Source: an uncultured Clostridia bacterium
GTDB taxonomy: Bacteria > Bacillota > Clostridia > TANB77 > CAG-508
DNA length: 64,000 nucleotides
Assembly: GCA_948934525.1 (NCBI GenBank)
Contig: CAQZSK010000003.1
Location: forward strand, 1 to 64,000
Direction of reading: 5' to 3'
Positions 18,023 through 26,582 of this stretch are shown here, piece by piece. A program made the position numbers and the translations under genes. Numbering within the stretch: the first letter of the stretch is position 1; the number at the start of each line of letters is the position of its first letter. Under the pieces are notes generated by a model. The model made no database searches and was not told the origin of the DNA. It worked only from the letters and a program-made list of their open reading frames with translations.

Positions 18023-21000
18023 TTACAAATCTTGGTCATTTAAAAGATTATCTTCTCCTAAATCTGTATCATCTAACAAGATTTCCTCATCATCAAGTCC
18101 TTCAAATAGGCTGTCTTCATCAGTATCCATAAGATCATCTAGCTCTGCTATATCTTCGCTCTCTTCTGCATATCCATCTGACAACTCATTTTCATCAACA
18201 ACCGCTTCTTCCTCTTCTACAAACTTCTTGGTGTCTTCAATACTGTTGAAGTCAATTCCTTCATCAATATTTTCTTTTAATTCTAATTCTTGGTTGTCTG
18301 GTGATAATAAACGTACATCTAATCCTAAAGATTGAAGTTCTTTAATTAATACCTTAAATCCTTCAGGTACTCCAGGTTCTGGTACATTTTCACCTTTTAC
18401 AATAGATTCATATGTCTTAACACGTCCAACAATATCATCTGATTTAACAGTTAGCATTTCTTGTAGTGTATATGCTGCACCATAAGCCTCTAATGCCCAA
18501 ACTTCCATCTCTCCGAAACGTTGTCCACCGAATTGTGCTTTACCACCTAAAGGTTGTTGTGTTACTAATGAATATGGTCCAGTTGAACGAGCATGGATTT
18601 TATCATCTACTAAGTGGTGAAGTTTTAACATATACATAACACCAACTGTAATTGGGCTATCAAATGGCTCTCCTGTTCTTCCGTCATATACTACTGTTTT
18701 TCCGTCTTCACGAAGTCCAGCTTCTTTTAATAACTCTTGGATTTCTCCATCTGTTGCACCATCAAATACTGGGGTTGCTACTTTAAAGCCTAAAGCTCTT
18801 GCTGCCATACCTAAGTGAACCTCTAATACTTGACCTAAGTTCATACGAGAAGGTACACCTAATGGGTTTAATACAATATCTACTGGTGTTCCATCTGGTA
18901 AGAATGGCATATCTTCTTCTGGTAAAATACGTGAGATAACACCTTTGTTACCGTGACGTCCAGCCATTTTATCACCAACAGATACTTTTCTCTTTGTAGC
19001 AATATAGCAACGGATTACTTGGTTAACACCTGGTCCTAATTCATCTGAATTATCTCTAGTAAATATCTTAACATCTACAATCGTTCCAGCTTCTCCATGT
19101 GGTACACGAAGTGAAGTATCTCTTACTTCTCTTGCTTTTTCTCCAAATATAGCACGAAGTAATCTTTCTTCTGCAGTTAACTCGGTTTCTCCTTTTGGAG
19201 TAACTTTACCAACTAAGATATCTCCTGGTCTAACTTCTGCACCTATACGGATAATTCCATTTTCGTCTAGGTCTTTTAAGCTGTCATCACCCACATTTGG
19301 AATATCACGAGTAATTTCTTCTGGTCCTAATTTTGTATCACGACATTCACAATCATATTCTTCAATATGGATAGAAGTATATACATCCTCTTTTACTAGT
19401 CTTTCACTAATTAATACAGCATCCTCGTAGTTGTATCCTTCCCAAGTTGTGAAAGCAATTAGTACGTTCTTTCCTAATGCCATTTCTCCATTTTGGGTAG
19501 CTGGTCCGTCTGCAATAAGTTCTCCCTCTTTTACTTTTTCACCAACAGATACAACTGGTCTTTGGTTGATACATGTACCACCATTGGTACGTTTGAATTT
19601 TCTTAAATGATAAATATCTAATTCATCTTTCTTTGTTCTGATTTGGATTTCATCACCTGTTACTCTTTCAACAATTCCTTCATTCTTTGCTAGAACTGTA
19701 ATTCCTGAATCTCTTGCCGCTCTATATTCCATACCAGTTCCTACAATTGGTGAATCAGTTGTTAATAGTGGAACTGCTTGACGTTGCATGTTTGAACCCA
19801 TTAAAGAACGTTTTACGTCGTCATGCTCTAAGAATGGAATCATAGCTGCTGCAACAGATACTAATTGTTTTGGTGATACGTCTACAAAATCAACTTGTGC
19901 TTTGTCCACCATAGTGATTTCTTCTCTATGACGCACACGAATTCTCTCATTCACAAATTTTCCTTCTGCATCTAATGGCTCTGATGCTTGTGCGATAATA
20001 TATTTATCTTCCTCATCTGCTGGCATATAGATGATTTCATCTGTTATCTTACCAGTTTCATGATCGATTTTACGATATGGTGTTTCTACAAAGCCATGTT
20101 CATTAATAATGGCAAAAGAAGATAATGCTGAGATAAGTCCAATGTTTGGTCCTTCTGGAGATTCTACAGGGCAAAGTCTACCATAGTGAGTATAGTGAAT
20201 ATCACGAACCTCAAATCCTGCTCTTTCTCTTGAAAGTCCACCAGGTCCTAATGCTGAAATTCTTCTTTTATGTGTTAATTCAGAAAGTGGGTTGGTTTGG
20301 TCCATGAATTGTGATAATTGTGAACTTCCAAAGAACTCTCTGATAGATGATGTGATTGGTTTTGTATTAATTAAAGTTTGTGGTGTAATAACATCTAGGT
20401 CTTGAATTGTCATTCTTTCACGAACAACTCTTTCTAATCTTGTTAAACCAATTCTAAATTGATTTTGTAATAACTCACCAACACAACGAATACGACGATT
20501 TCCTAAATGGTCAATGTCATCTACATTTCCAAGTCCATGTTCTAAGTTTAATAAATAGCTAATAGAAGCTAAAATATCTTCGTTTGTAATGAATTTTGGA
20601 ATTAATTCATCCATACGTTCTTGGATAATATCATGTAAGTCTTTTTCTTCTGTTGTATCTATAATAGATTTTAGAACTGGATAACTTACCATTTCTCTAA
20701 TATGTAAATCACTTAATTTTACATTTGGTAACATTTCATGAATATTAACAGTTCCATTACCAATTACTTTAACGCATTTGTCTTCTACTTTAACATCAAC
20801 ACTGTTGATTCCAGAATTTTGAATAGCAATTGCAGCTTCTTCTGTAATCATAATATCTTTTTCTGCTAATACTTCTCCAGTTTCTGGGTCAATAATATCG
20901 CTAAACGCAATTCTTCCTGTAATTCTAGTTGCTAAACTTAATTTCTTATTAAATTTATATCTTCCTACTTTTGCTAAATCATATCTTCTTGGATCAAAGA

Positions 21001-21775
21001 ATAATCCATTGAATAGGTTTCTAGCAGCATCAGCTGTTGGAAGTTCTCCTGGTCTTAACTTTTTATAAATTTCAATTAAAGCCTCATCTTGAGTCTTAAT
21101 TGGGTCTTTTTGAAGAGTTTCTTTTAATTTATTTTCCTCTCCAAATAATTGTAAAATTTGTTCATCTGTTACAATTCCAATTGCTTTTAATAAAGTGGTT
21201 ACTGGAATTTTTCTTGTTCTATCTACTCTGGCATAGAACACATCATTTCCGTCTGTTTCATATTCAATCCAAGCACCACGAATAGGCATAACAGTAGAAG
21301 TATAAATCTTTCTTCCTGTTTTGCTATCAAATTCTTCTGCATAGTAGCATCCTGGTGAACGAACCAACTGGCTAACTACAACTCTTTCTGCACCATTAAT
21401 AATAAAAGTACCACTATCTGTCATTAATGGGAAATCACCTAAGTAAATCACTTGCTCTTTGATTTCACCTGTTTCACGATTGATAAGTCTTACTTTTACA
21501 TGTAATCTAGTAGAGTATGTTGCATCACGCTCTTTTGCTTCTTCCAATGTGTATTTTGTTTTTTCTTCCATGTAGTAATCTAAGAATTCAAGTACTAAGT
21601 TTCCAGAATAATCGATAATTGGTGAAATATCTCTCAATACTTCTCCAAGCCCTTCTTCTACAAACCAATCATAAGAATCTTTTTGAACTTTGATTAAATT
21701 TGGCATTTCGATAGAATCACCAATTTTAGCAAAGGTCTTACGAGAACATTTCTCGTGCTTAATTTCTTTTAACAA
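18023..21775 (-). CDS. rpoB: RNA polymerase beta subunit
   Basis: About 1250 residues. Typical segments include [14 protein letters not shown] at the start, the rifampicin region ([40 protein letters not shown]), [17 protein letters not shown] and the C-terminal [20 protein letters not shown] clamp. Residues in the rifampicin pocket look wild type. The frame can begin at GTG 21784, but that codon lies inside the ribosome site AGGGGTGA (21781-21788). TTG 21775, five bases after the site, is the better start. The acidic tail after residue 1180 (many Glu and Asp) is longer than in most relatives. rplJ/rplL are not upstream; rpoB has its own promoter and a long leader. Confidence 0.98.
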   Translation of the reverse strand: MLKEIKHEKCSRKTFAKIGDSIEMPNLIKVQKDSYDWFVEEGLGEVLRDISPIIDYSGNLVLEFLDYYMEEKTKYTLEEAKERDATYSTRLHVKVRLINRETGEIKEQVIYLGDFPLMTDSGTFIINGAERVVVSQLVRSPGCYYAEEFDSKTGRKIYTSTVMPIRGAWIEYETDGNDVFYARVDRTRKIPVTTLLKAIGIVTDEQILQLFGEENKLKETLQKDPIKTQDEALIEIYKKLRPGELPTADAARNLFNGLFFDPRRYDLAKVGRYKFNKKLSLATRITGRIAFSDIIDPETGEVLAEKDIMITEEAAIAIQNSGINSVDVKVEDKCVKVIGNGTVNIHEMLPNVKLSDLHIREMVSYPVLKSIIDTTEEKDLHDIIQERMDELIPKFITNEDILASISYLLNLEHGLGNVDDIDHLGNRRIRCVGELLQNQFRIGLTRLERVVRERMTIQDLDVITPQTLINTKPITSSIREFFGSSQLSQFMDQTNPLSELTHKRRISALGPGGLSRERAGFEVRDIHYTHYGRLCPVESPEGPNIGLISALSSFAIINEHGFVETPYRKIDHETGKITDEIIYMPADEEDKYIIAQASEPLDAEGKFVNERIRVRHREEITMVDKAQVDFVDVSPKQLVSVAAAMIPFLEHDDVKRSLMGSNMQRQAVPLLTTDSPIVGTGMEYRAARDSGITVLAKNEGIVERVTGDEIQIRTKKDELDIYHLRKFKRTNGGTCINQRPVVSVGEKVKEGELIADGPATQNGEMALGKNVLIAFTTWEGYNYEDAVLISERLVKEDVYTSIHIEEYDCECRDTKLGPEEITRDIPNVGDDSLKDLDENGIIRIGAEVRPGDILVGKVTPKGETELTAEERLLRAIFGEKAREVRDTSLRVPHGEAGTIVDVKIFTRDNSDELGPGVNQVIRCYIATKRKVSVGDKMAGRHGNKGVISRILPEEDMPFLPDGTPVDIVLNPLGVPSRMNLGQVLEVHLGMAARALGFKVATPVFDGATDGEIQELLKEAGLREDGKTVVYDGRTGEPFDSPITVGVMYMLKLHHLVDDKIHARSTGPYSLVTQQPLGGKAQFGGQRFGEMEVWALEAYGAAYTLQEMLTVKSDDIVGRVKTYESIVKGENVPEPGVPEGFKVLIKELQSLGLDVRLLSPDNQELELKENIDEGIDFNSIEDTKKFVEEEEAVVDENELSDGYAEESEDIAELDDLMDTDEDSLFEGLDDEEILLDDTDLGEDNLLNDQDL

Positions 21776-21965
21776 AAGAATCACCCCTAAAAAATATTAA
21801 GCAGAATGAAATTATAAAGAATATAAATTGCAATAAAAAGTCCTTCTTGCTTCTATAATAGGTTTACCAAAATTTTTGCTTTCTGCTCCCAAAGCATTAT
21901 TTCCGTAAACTATGCTAGACCAATTCCTCTTTTTATTGATTTGATATAAGTAAGTAATGGATTTA

Positions 21966-22012
21966 TTGGCAGACAACAAAAACGCAGTTGGTACTTTTAT
22001 GTCTACCAACTG
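21966..22012 (-). promoter_or_regulatory. Terminator-like hairpin and alternative pairing in the rpoB leader
   Basis: In the minus-strand RNA, CAGUUGGUA pairs perfectly with UACCAACUG (21985-22012), followed two bases later by a U run, so it looks like an intrinsic terminator about 210 bases before rpoB. The left arm can pair instead with UGUCUGCCAA (21966-21975) over ten positions, and the two structures exclude each other. This suggests attenuation or partial termination before rpoB. No binding protein or ligand can be named. The rest of the leader (21785-21965) shows no gene I trust. Confidence 0.45.
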
Positions 22013-22086
22013 GGTTCTATTTTGTTTATTTTATCTCAAAAATTGTATTAACAACCATTCCATCCACCTTTAATTTATTGTGTCAA

Positions 22087-22116
22087 ATTATATCATAGAC
22101 TTGTACTGGCTGTCAA
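22087..22116 (-). promoter_or_regulatory. Strong sigma-A promoter of rpoB
   Basis: TTGACA (22111-22116) and TATAAT (22087-22092) on the minus strand with an 18-base spacer, both consensus. The predicted transcript has a leader of about 300 bases before the rpoB start. Confidence 0.72.
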
Positions 22117-22151
22117 TGCATTTTGTAACAAAATTGTAAAATTTTTGTAAT

Positions 22152-22186
22152 ATAAAAAAAGAACAGACACCCTTTTGGGTGCCTGT
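22152..22186 (-). terminator. Terminator of the 41-residue peptide gene
   Basis: ACAGGCACCC pairs with GGGTGTCTGT (one G-U pair) and is followed on the minus strand by TTCTTTTTTT. It lies 22 bases after the peptide stop codon and just upstream of the rpoB promoter, keeping the two units separate. Confidence 0.85.
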
Positions 22187-22207
22187 ATGCTGGAGCGCCT
22201 CCCTTTC

Positions 22208-22333
22208 TTATTTGATACTGCGTATCCACATTCTTATGTCGTCGTAGTGCTGTTTAATAATAAGCAACACTCCCAGAACAAGGGCAGCGCTCGCCCCCAC
22301 AAGTACAATTGCTCTACTTACGTCCTTTTTCAT
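22208..22333 (-). CDS. GC-rich 41-residue single-pass membrane peptide
   Basis: The short frame starts MKKDVSRAIVLVGASAALVL, continues through a membrane helix to about residue 26, and ends in a charged tail (KQHYDDIRMWIRSIK). It has an excellent AAGGAGG site seven bases before the ATG, its own consensus-like promoter, a leader hairpin (AAGGCCC/GGGCTTT, 22363-22379) and its own terminator, so it is a complete one-gene unit. Codon use (GTG, GGG, GCG, AGC, GCC, CTG) is far richer in GC than its neighbours, which hints at transfer. Size and form would fit a type I toxin or holin-like peptide, but I see no convincing antisense promoter. Function unknown. Confidence 0.65.
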   Translation of the reverse strand: MKKDVSRAIVLVGASAALVLGVLLIIKQHYDDIRMWIRSIK

Positions 22334-22387
22334 ACTGTCTCCTCCTTGTGGAATATTAAATTAAAGCCCTTTGGGCCTTGAGATATT

Positions 22388-22416
22388 ATTATAACATATT
22401 GTAGACAAACTAGCAA
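22388..22416 (-). promoter_or_regulatory. Promoter of the 41-residue peptide gene
   Basis: TTGCTA (22411-22416) and TATAAT (22388-22393) on the minus strand, 17 bases apart, about 55 bases before the ATG at 22333. Confidence 0.6.
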
Positions 22417-22429
22417 GCCTTTCTTCTAA

Positions 22430-22465
22430 AAAAGAGGCACAACAATTTGAAGTGCACCTCTTTTT
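22430..22465 (-). terminator. Terminator of the CAP-domain gene
   Basis: On the minus strand AAAGAGGTGCAC and GTGCCTCTTT form a stem with a small bulge, followed by TTTTA. It starts six bases after the stop codon of the CAP gene. Confidence 0.75.
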
Positions 22466-22470
22466 TTCTC

Positions 22471-23010
22471 TTATTCTATTCCAATAAATAACTGGACAAA
22501 AATCTTTCCATAAATAGGACTTTCTATTACACATACTCCTGTATAATTAAATCTTTCTTCTAAAATATTCTCCCTATGTGTTTTAGAATTTATCCAGGAT
22601 TCTACTGCTTTTTTAGGAGTCATATTTCCTGCTAAATTTTCTCCTGCTATATCATAATATACTTGATTTGATTTTAACATTTCAAATGGTGTTCCTAATT
22701 GTTTTGAATTATGCGAAAAATATTCATTTTTTACTAGGTCTTTTGCTTTTAGCTTTGCTGTTTGTTGTAGTCTAGCAAGTGGTTTTAATGCTTCTAAACC
22801 ATTTTGTTTTCTATATTCATTTACTAAATCTAAAGTTTCTTGTTCTTCTTGTGATAATTCTACTGTTTGAACTAACATTTCTTGTATTCTTTCATCTCTG
22901 TCTAATTCTTCTGCTTTTGCACTTTGAAATGCTGCTAAGGAAATACTTTCCATCAAAATAAAAATCACAAAGAATAAAATTGTAAGAAGTTTTCTTCTTA
23001 TCTTTTTCAT
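22471..23010 (-). CDS. Exported CAP-domain (SCP/PR1-like, YkwD-type) protein
   Basis: 179 residues: a signal peptide or N-terminal anchor (basic start, hydrophobic 8-28), a helical linker, and a CAP domain from about residue 57 to the end (LVNEYRKQNGLEALKPLARL, FSHNS, AGENLA, AVESWINSKTHRENIL, VQLFIG). The cavity residues of the family are present: His100, Glu124, Glu137 and His145. Bacterial CAP proteins are secreted and often linked to spores, envelope or stress; no reaction is firmly known. The ribosome site is moderate (AAGGGATG). The mRNA leader is about 220 bases long with a hairpin and a short reading frame. Confidence 0.9.
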   Translation of the reverse strand: MKKIRRKLLTILFFVIFILMESISLAAFQSAKAEELDRDERIQEMLVQTVELSQEEQETLDLVNEYRKQNGLEALKPLARLQQTAKLKAKDLVKNEYFSHNSKQLGTPFEMLKSNQVYYDIAGENLAGNMTPKKAVESWINSKTHRENILEERFNYTGVCVIESPIYGKIFVQLFIGIE

Positions 23011-23052
23011 GTTTGCACATCCCTTAAAATTTTCCTTATAAATATTCTTTTC

Positions 23053-23127
23053 TTAAGTTTTGTGTACTCTTTTTATTTTATCCCTTGTAAATTTTTTTAT
23101 ACTGTTGGAATTTTTATTGCGTAGCAT
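23053..23127 (-). CDS. Possible 24-residue basic leader peptide upstream of the CAP gene
   Basis: Within the long leader of the CAP gene, AAGGAGC lies six bases before an ATG that opens 24 codons (MLRNKNSNSIKKFTRDKIKR, then VHKT and stop). The strong ribosome site is better than that of the CAP gene itself, and the peptide is highly basic. It could be a regulatory upstream reading frame or chance. The upstream hairpin at 23166-23196 (AAATACTAAATGTT/AACATTAAGTATTT in the RNA sense) adds to the impression of a structured leader. Confidence 0.3.
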   Translation of the reverse strand: MLRNKNSNSIKKFTRDKIKRVHKT

Positions 23128-23239
23128 TAAAAAGCTCCTTACAGTATAATTATGCAAATTTTTACAAATACTTAATGTTTTTAACATTTAGTATTTGTTT
23201 ATTTGCAATTTTTATTCTCTTTTGACAAACAACAGTTAT

Positions 23240-23268
23240 ATTATACCGCATTTTTAGAATTATGTCAA
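23240..23268 (-). promoter_or_regulatory. Consensus promoter of the CAP gene
   Basis: TTGACA (23263-23268) and TATAAT (23240-23245) on the minus strand, exactly 17 bases apart, about 220 bases before the CAP start. The rest of the 23011-23341 gap holds the leader and, near its right end, the Bax-inhibitor ribosome site. Confidence 0.7.
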
Positions 23269-23353
23269 CCTGTTTTTCCGCATTTAATTTCTTTTCTGTA
23301 TTGCATATATTTCATCTAATATGCTATGATATATATTAAAGGTGGTGATTTTT

Positions 23354-24055
23354 ATGATGGATTATTATGAAGCTAACAATGAAGTTAATAATGACCCTAT
23401 CCAAACACTAGATATGAATGGTGTTCTTTCTAATACATTCTTTAGAATGTTTTTAGGATTATTAGCAAGTGGTATTACAGCTGCTTTTGCTTATTATTCA
23501 GGATTATATATTCCACTTATTTTAAGTAATGGATTTTTCTATTTAGCAATTGCAGAAGTTATTGTTGTTTTAGTTTTCTCTCTTATGTTTAAGAAACTAT
23601 CTCCAACAGCTGTTACAATACTATTTTTTGCCTATGCCTTTTTAAATGGCTTTACCTTATCCGTTATTTTTGCAGCATTTGAATTAAGTTCTATTGTTTA
23701 TGCTTTTTTTGGTACTGCAGCATTATTTGGAGTTTTAGCTTATCTAGGATATAAAACTAAAAAGGATATTTCAAACTGGGGAACAGTTTTAACAGTTGCA
23801 CTTGTGATTGGAGTTGTTTTGACACTTATCAATCTTTTCCTTAGAAGTCCTATGTTAAATATTGCTTTAGATTGGGCAATTTTGGCTATTTTCTTTGGAT
23901 TAACAATTTATGATATGAATAAAATTAAAAGAATGGGTGAAGAAGGCTTTTGTGAATCTGAGAAACTATATGTTTATGGTGCTATGGAACTATATTTAGA
24001 CTTCATTAATATTTTCTTACGTATTCTCTCTTTGTTTGGAAAAAGAAGAAACTAA
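23354..24055 (+). CDS. Bax inhibitor-1/YccA family membrane protein
   Basis: A roughly 233-residue protein with seven hydrophobic segments, of the BI-1 (YetJ/YbhL) family, whose bacterial members are pH-sensitive calcium leak channels. Family marks are the N-terminal region before TM1 with NTFFRMFLGLLASGITAAFA, the TYDMNKIKR-like loop near the C-terminus (here LTIYDMNKIKRMG) and the final LYLDFINIFLRILSLFG. The frame is open from GTG 23342, but the GGTGGTGA ribosome site overlaps that codon, so ATG 23354 is the likely start. It is divergent from the CAP gene. Confidence 0.9.
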   Translation: MMDYYEANNEVNNDPIQTLDMNGVLSNTFFRMFLGLLASGITAAFAYYSGLYIPLILSNGFFYLAIAEVIVVLVFSLMFKKLSPTAVTILFFAYAFLNGFTLSVIFAAFELSSIVYAFFGTAALFGVLAYLGYKTKKDISNWGTVLTVALVIGVVLTLINLFLRSPMLNIALDWAILAIFFGLTIYDMNKIKRMGEEGFCESEKLYVYGAMELYLDFINIFLRILSLFGKRRN

Positions 24056-24145
24056 AATAGTCGTTCAAGTAAGGTCAGTTACAGATAACTTATGTGTAAT
24101 GAAATGGATCTAAGTTAACCAAACAAAGTAATATTGCAAACTACA

Positions 24146-24170
24146 AGAGACGAGTGATACTCTCGTCTCT
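24146..24170. terminator. Terminator between convergent genes (GACGAG family)
   Basis: AGAGACGAG (24146-24154) and CTCGTCTCT (24162-24170) form a perfect nine-pair stem between the convergent Bax-inhibitor and hydrolase genes. The T run is modest. Similar GACGAG/CTCGTC stems recur at 39936, 41172 and 41544. Confidence 0.65.
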
Positions 24171-24186
24171 TCTTATTTAGAAAATT

Positions 24187-24996
24187 TTATGATTTTAAAA
24201 ATTGTACTAATGATTTATTTACTTGATTTTTAACTTCATAAAAAGCCCCATGACCTGCTTTTTCAAAAGGATACAAAATAGAATTTCTAATATTTTTATT
24301 CATTATTTTCGCCATTCCAAATGGGCATATTTTGTCTTCTTTTCCATGGAAAATACCTGTTGGTACATTCATATATCTCAAATCATCAAAAATATTTTCA
24401 TCTCTTAAAGCAACTAAGGAATTCATTTCTCCTAGTCCAGAAGCAGTATTGTTCAAATTTTGAAACCAAGCTTTAAAAGGATTGGATGGTTCTTGGTAAA
24501 AGAATATACTTCCAAAATATTCATTTAATTTTGGTCTATCATTAAGTCCTAGCTGAATTAACTTGTTAGTATCTTCTATCGTTTGCCCATATGGATTAGA
24601 ATACGACTTACAATATGATGGAACAGCAGCATCTAATAAGCACAATTTTCTAACTCCATATCCCTGATACATTTTCATATACCTTGTCACAACAGCTCCA
24701 CCCATTGAAAATCCTAATAAATCAAAGTTCCATAGATTTAATGCATATATAACATAGTATAAATCTGTTGCAAATTGATTATAGTTATATCCTGTATAGG
24801 TGACATCTGAATTTCCAAAACCTCTCAAATCTATCATAATAATTCTATAATTTAATTCCAATAGAGTAGGAATTTGATATTCAAACATCTTATGTGATAA
24901 AGGCCAACCATGAACTAATACAATTGTTTTTTCTCCACTTGGATTTAAGTCATATACTGCTATTTTGGCATTATCATTTGATTTGATAAAAAACAT
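24187..24996 (-). CDS. Alpha/beta-fold hydrolase
   Basis: 269 residues with the full hydrolase layout: oxyanion-hole segment LVHGWPLSH, nucleophile elbow GFSMGG (Ser97), acid in GKEDKICPF (Asp221) and base in KAGHGAFYE (His249). MIDLRGFGNSD is typical of the esterase/haloperoxidase/dehalogenase branch. No signal peptide, so it acts in the cytoplasm. Substrate unknown. AGGAGG precedes the ATG. Confidence 0.87.
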   Translation of the reverse strand: MFFIKSNDNAKIAVYDLNPSGEKTIVLVHGWPLSHKMFEYQIPTLLELNYRIIMIDLRGFGNSDVTYTGYNYNQFATDLYYVIYALNLWNFDLLGFSMGGAVVTRYMKMYQGYGVRKLCLLDAAVPSYCKSYSNPYGQTIEDTNKLIQLGLNDRPKLNEYFGSIFFYQEPSNPFKAWFQNLNNTASGLGEMNSLVALRDENIFDDLRYMNVPTGIFHGKEDKICPFGMAKIMNKNIRNSILYPFEKAGHGAFYEVKNQVNKSLVQFLKS

Positions 24997-25060
24997 AAAA
25001 TTTTCCTCCTATAATTGTTCTATTATAGTTTATTCAAAAATTTTATATTGGTTATCAAAC

Positions 25061-25963
25061 TTATCTTCCAATCAGTTCATATTCTTCTATATTTGGCTCT
25101 TTGAAGATTTCATCATCAACATTTCCAAATTCATAATTATAATCCCAGTTTTCGTTATTTTGTATTTGTCTTACTATTAATCCTGTATCTTTCTCAATGT
25201 AGTAGATAATATGTTCATTTGGATCTTTTGAAAATCTATCATTTTCAATTACATAACACTCTTTTCCCTGATATGTTGTCTTTGCTATTTTTACTCTTGT
25301 ACTCATCCAAAGTTTGGATATTCCCTCTTCTATTTTTGGTTCTTCTAAAAAATAATTATATGGTACTAAAAATTCTTCACCATTACTATCATATTCAGAT
25401 GTTCTTACTATTTTTTCATATTTTCCGTTGTTATATCCCTCACTATAGATTGTAATTCTATTTTCTTTAGTATATGCAGTAACTTTGTAGTTTTTGCCAT
25501 CGATGACTACAAATTGAAAGATAGATACGAATTCTTTATCTCTTTTATAAATATCTGTTACTTCTATTCCATAATTATACATCTTCCTACTCATCGTTAC
25601 ATGGTAACTTGAAATTTTTTGTGTTTCTTTTAGTGTTTGCCTTAGTTCCTCTAATATTTTGTAATTCCTTAAAGTATTTGCCCAAAATGCTAATATTATT
25701 GATAATATAATTATCACAATACTACCTAAAGCTATTTTTGCTATCTTGATTTTTTGATTTACTTTTTTCATACAATCTACTGTTTTATCTACCTCTAATG
25801 TTTCTGCTTTCATCTCTTCCTTCATAGATGTATAGACTTTCTCACATTCTACACAACTTTGCAAATGTTCTTCCATATATTGATTTGTATCTTCACTTGT
25901 TACTTTTTCAATGTAGTTTGGTAATAGGTCTTGTACTAATTTACATTCTTTTTTTTCTTTCAT
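25061..25963 (-). CDS. Zf-HC2 anti-sigma factor
   Basis: 300 residues. The N-terminus has the zinc-binding anti-sigma pattern His33-x3-Cys37-x2-Cys40 (HLQSCVEC) with Cys7 before it, then a membrane helix (about 75-95) and a roughly 200-residue outside domain of beta strands that resembles lipoprotein-type sensor folds. The start overlaps the end of the sigma gene by 23 bases, so the two are co-translated. The protein should hold the sigma factor at the membrane until an envelope signal releases it. The signal is unknown. Confidence 0.87.
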   Translation of the reverse strand: MKEKKECKLVQDLLPNYIEKVTSEDTNQYMEEHLQSCVECEKVYTSMKEEMKAETLEVDKTVDCMKKVNQKIKIAKIALGSIVIIILSIILAFWANTLRNYKILEELRQTLKETQKISSYHVTMSRKMYNYGIEVTDIYKRDKEFVSIFQFVVIDGKNYKVTAYTKENRITIYSEGYNNGKYEKIVRTSEYDSNGEEFLVPYNYFLEEPKIEEGISKLWMSTRVKIAKTTYQGKECYVIENDRFSKDPNEHIIYYIEKDTGLIVRQIQNNENWDYNYEFGNVDDEIFKEPNIEEYELIGR

Positions 25964-26438
25964 TTCCTTTTACCTCCTTTATTTTTTGTTTTCCTCTATA
26001 AAAATTAACTCTAGCCCATACTTCAGTTCTACCTTTTATTTCTCCAATTTGTTTAAATGACATACCTGCTAGTAATCTTAAATAAAATATCTCTTTTATA
26101 TCCTGATCAAACTTTTTAATTTGTTCATATACAAATTGCAAATCTTGTTTGTTCATAAATTCCTCTTCTAAATTATATAAGACATCTATATCATCTTCTT
26201 GTATATCTATTGACGAAATTCGTTTCATTTTCTTTAATTCATTCAACCATAAGTTCTTTGCTATTTCGCAAAGCCATGTTGAGATTTTTACTTTTCTATC
26301 AAAATGATCAATATGGATAATTGCTTTATAGAAAGTTTCTTGTGCTAAGTCTTCTGCCATCTCTTTATTATGTGTTAAACAAATTAAATATCGATATACT
26401 ATATCAAATTGTTCCTGATAGATTTGTTCTACATCCAT
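25941..26438 (-). CDS. ECF RNA polymerase sigma factor
   Basis: 165 residues with sigma region 2 (residues 5-75: YRYLICLTHNKEMAEDLAQE, TFYKAI, STWLCEIAKNLWLNELKK) and region 4 (about 105-155: KEIFYLRLLAGMSFKQIGEI, VWARVNFYRGKQKI), with no region 3, as expected for ECF sigmas. AAGGAG precedes the ATG. It is paired with the overlapping zf-HC2 anti-sigma gene. It lies downstream of the giant adhesin, separated by a terminator and a REP-like repeat. A decayed copy of part of this gene is found at 39835-39921. Confidence 0.94.
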   Translation of the reverse strand: MDVEQIYQEQFDIVYRYLICLTHNKEMAEDLAQETFYKAIIHIDHFDRKVKISTWLCEIAKNLWLNELKKMKRISSIDIQEDDIDVLYNLEEEFMNKQDLQFVYEQIKKFDQDIKEIFYLRLLAGMSFKQIGEIKGRTEVWARVNFYRGKQKIKEVKGNERKKRM

Positions 26439-26460
26439 AAATTATTTTACTCCTTTGTAG

Positions 26461-26491
26461 ATATAACAATTTACTGAGCAATTTGTTACAA
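26461..26491 (-). promoter_or_regulatory. Possible (auto)promoter of the sigma/anti-sigma operon
   Basis: On the minus strand TTGTAACAAATT (26480-26491) is followed 18 bases after TGTAAC by TTATAT (26461-26466). GTAAC/AAC-type -35 boxes are usual for ECF promoters, and such operons are often self-activated, but the match is loose. Confidence 0.3.
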
Positions 26492-26512
26492 TTATTTTAA
26501 ATTTTTAAACAG

Positions 26513-26538
26513 AAAAGACGAGTTGATACCCGTCTTTT
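26513..26538 (-). terminator. Terminator after the giant adhesin gene
   Basis: AAAAGACG (26513-26520) pairs with CGTCTTTT (26531-26538) around a ten-base loop, 45 bases after the adhesin stop codon and before the sigma operon. It can work on either strand. Confidence 0.6.
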
Positions 26539-26546
26539 GATAAAGA

Positions 26547-26577
26547 TGTCAGTTAAACTAACGTCCCCAAACTGACA
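26547..26577. repeat. REP-like palindrome, copy 5
   Basis: TGTCAGTT (26547-26554) and AAACTGACA (26569-26577) around AACGTCCCC. It lies directly after the adhesin stop codon, the same placement as copy 1. Confidence 0.65.
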
Positions 26578-26582
26578 TTATA

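Noticed and set aside
21812..22009. 65-codon frame upstream of rpoB on the minus strand
   Set aside because: It starts with TTG without a ribosome site, overlaps the terminator-like hairpin of the rpoB leader, and its translation has no protein-like pattern. Treated as leader RNA.
23342..23353. GTG 23342 as start of the Bax-inhibitor gene
   Set aside because: The codon is part of the GGTGGTGA ribosome site; ATG 23354 has the right spacing.
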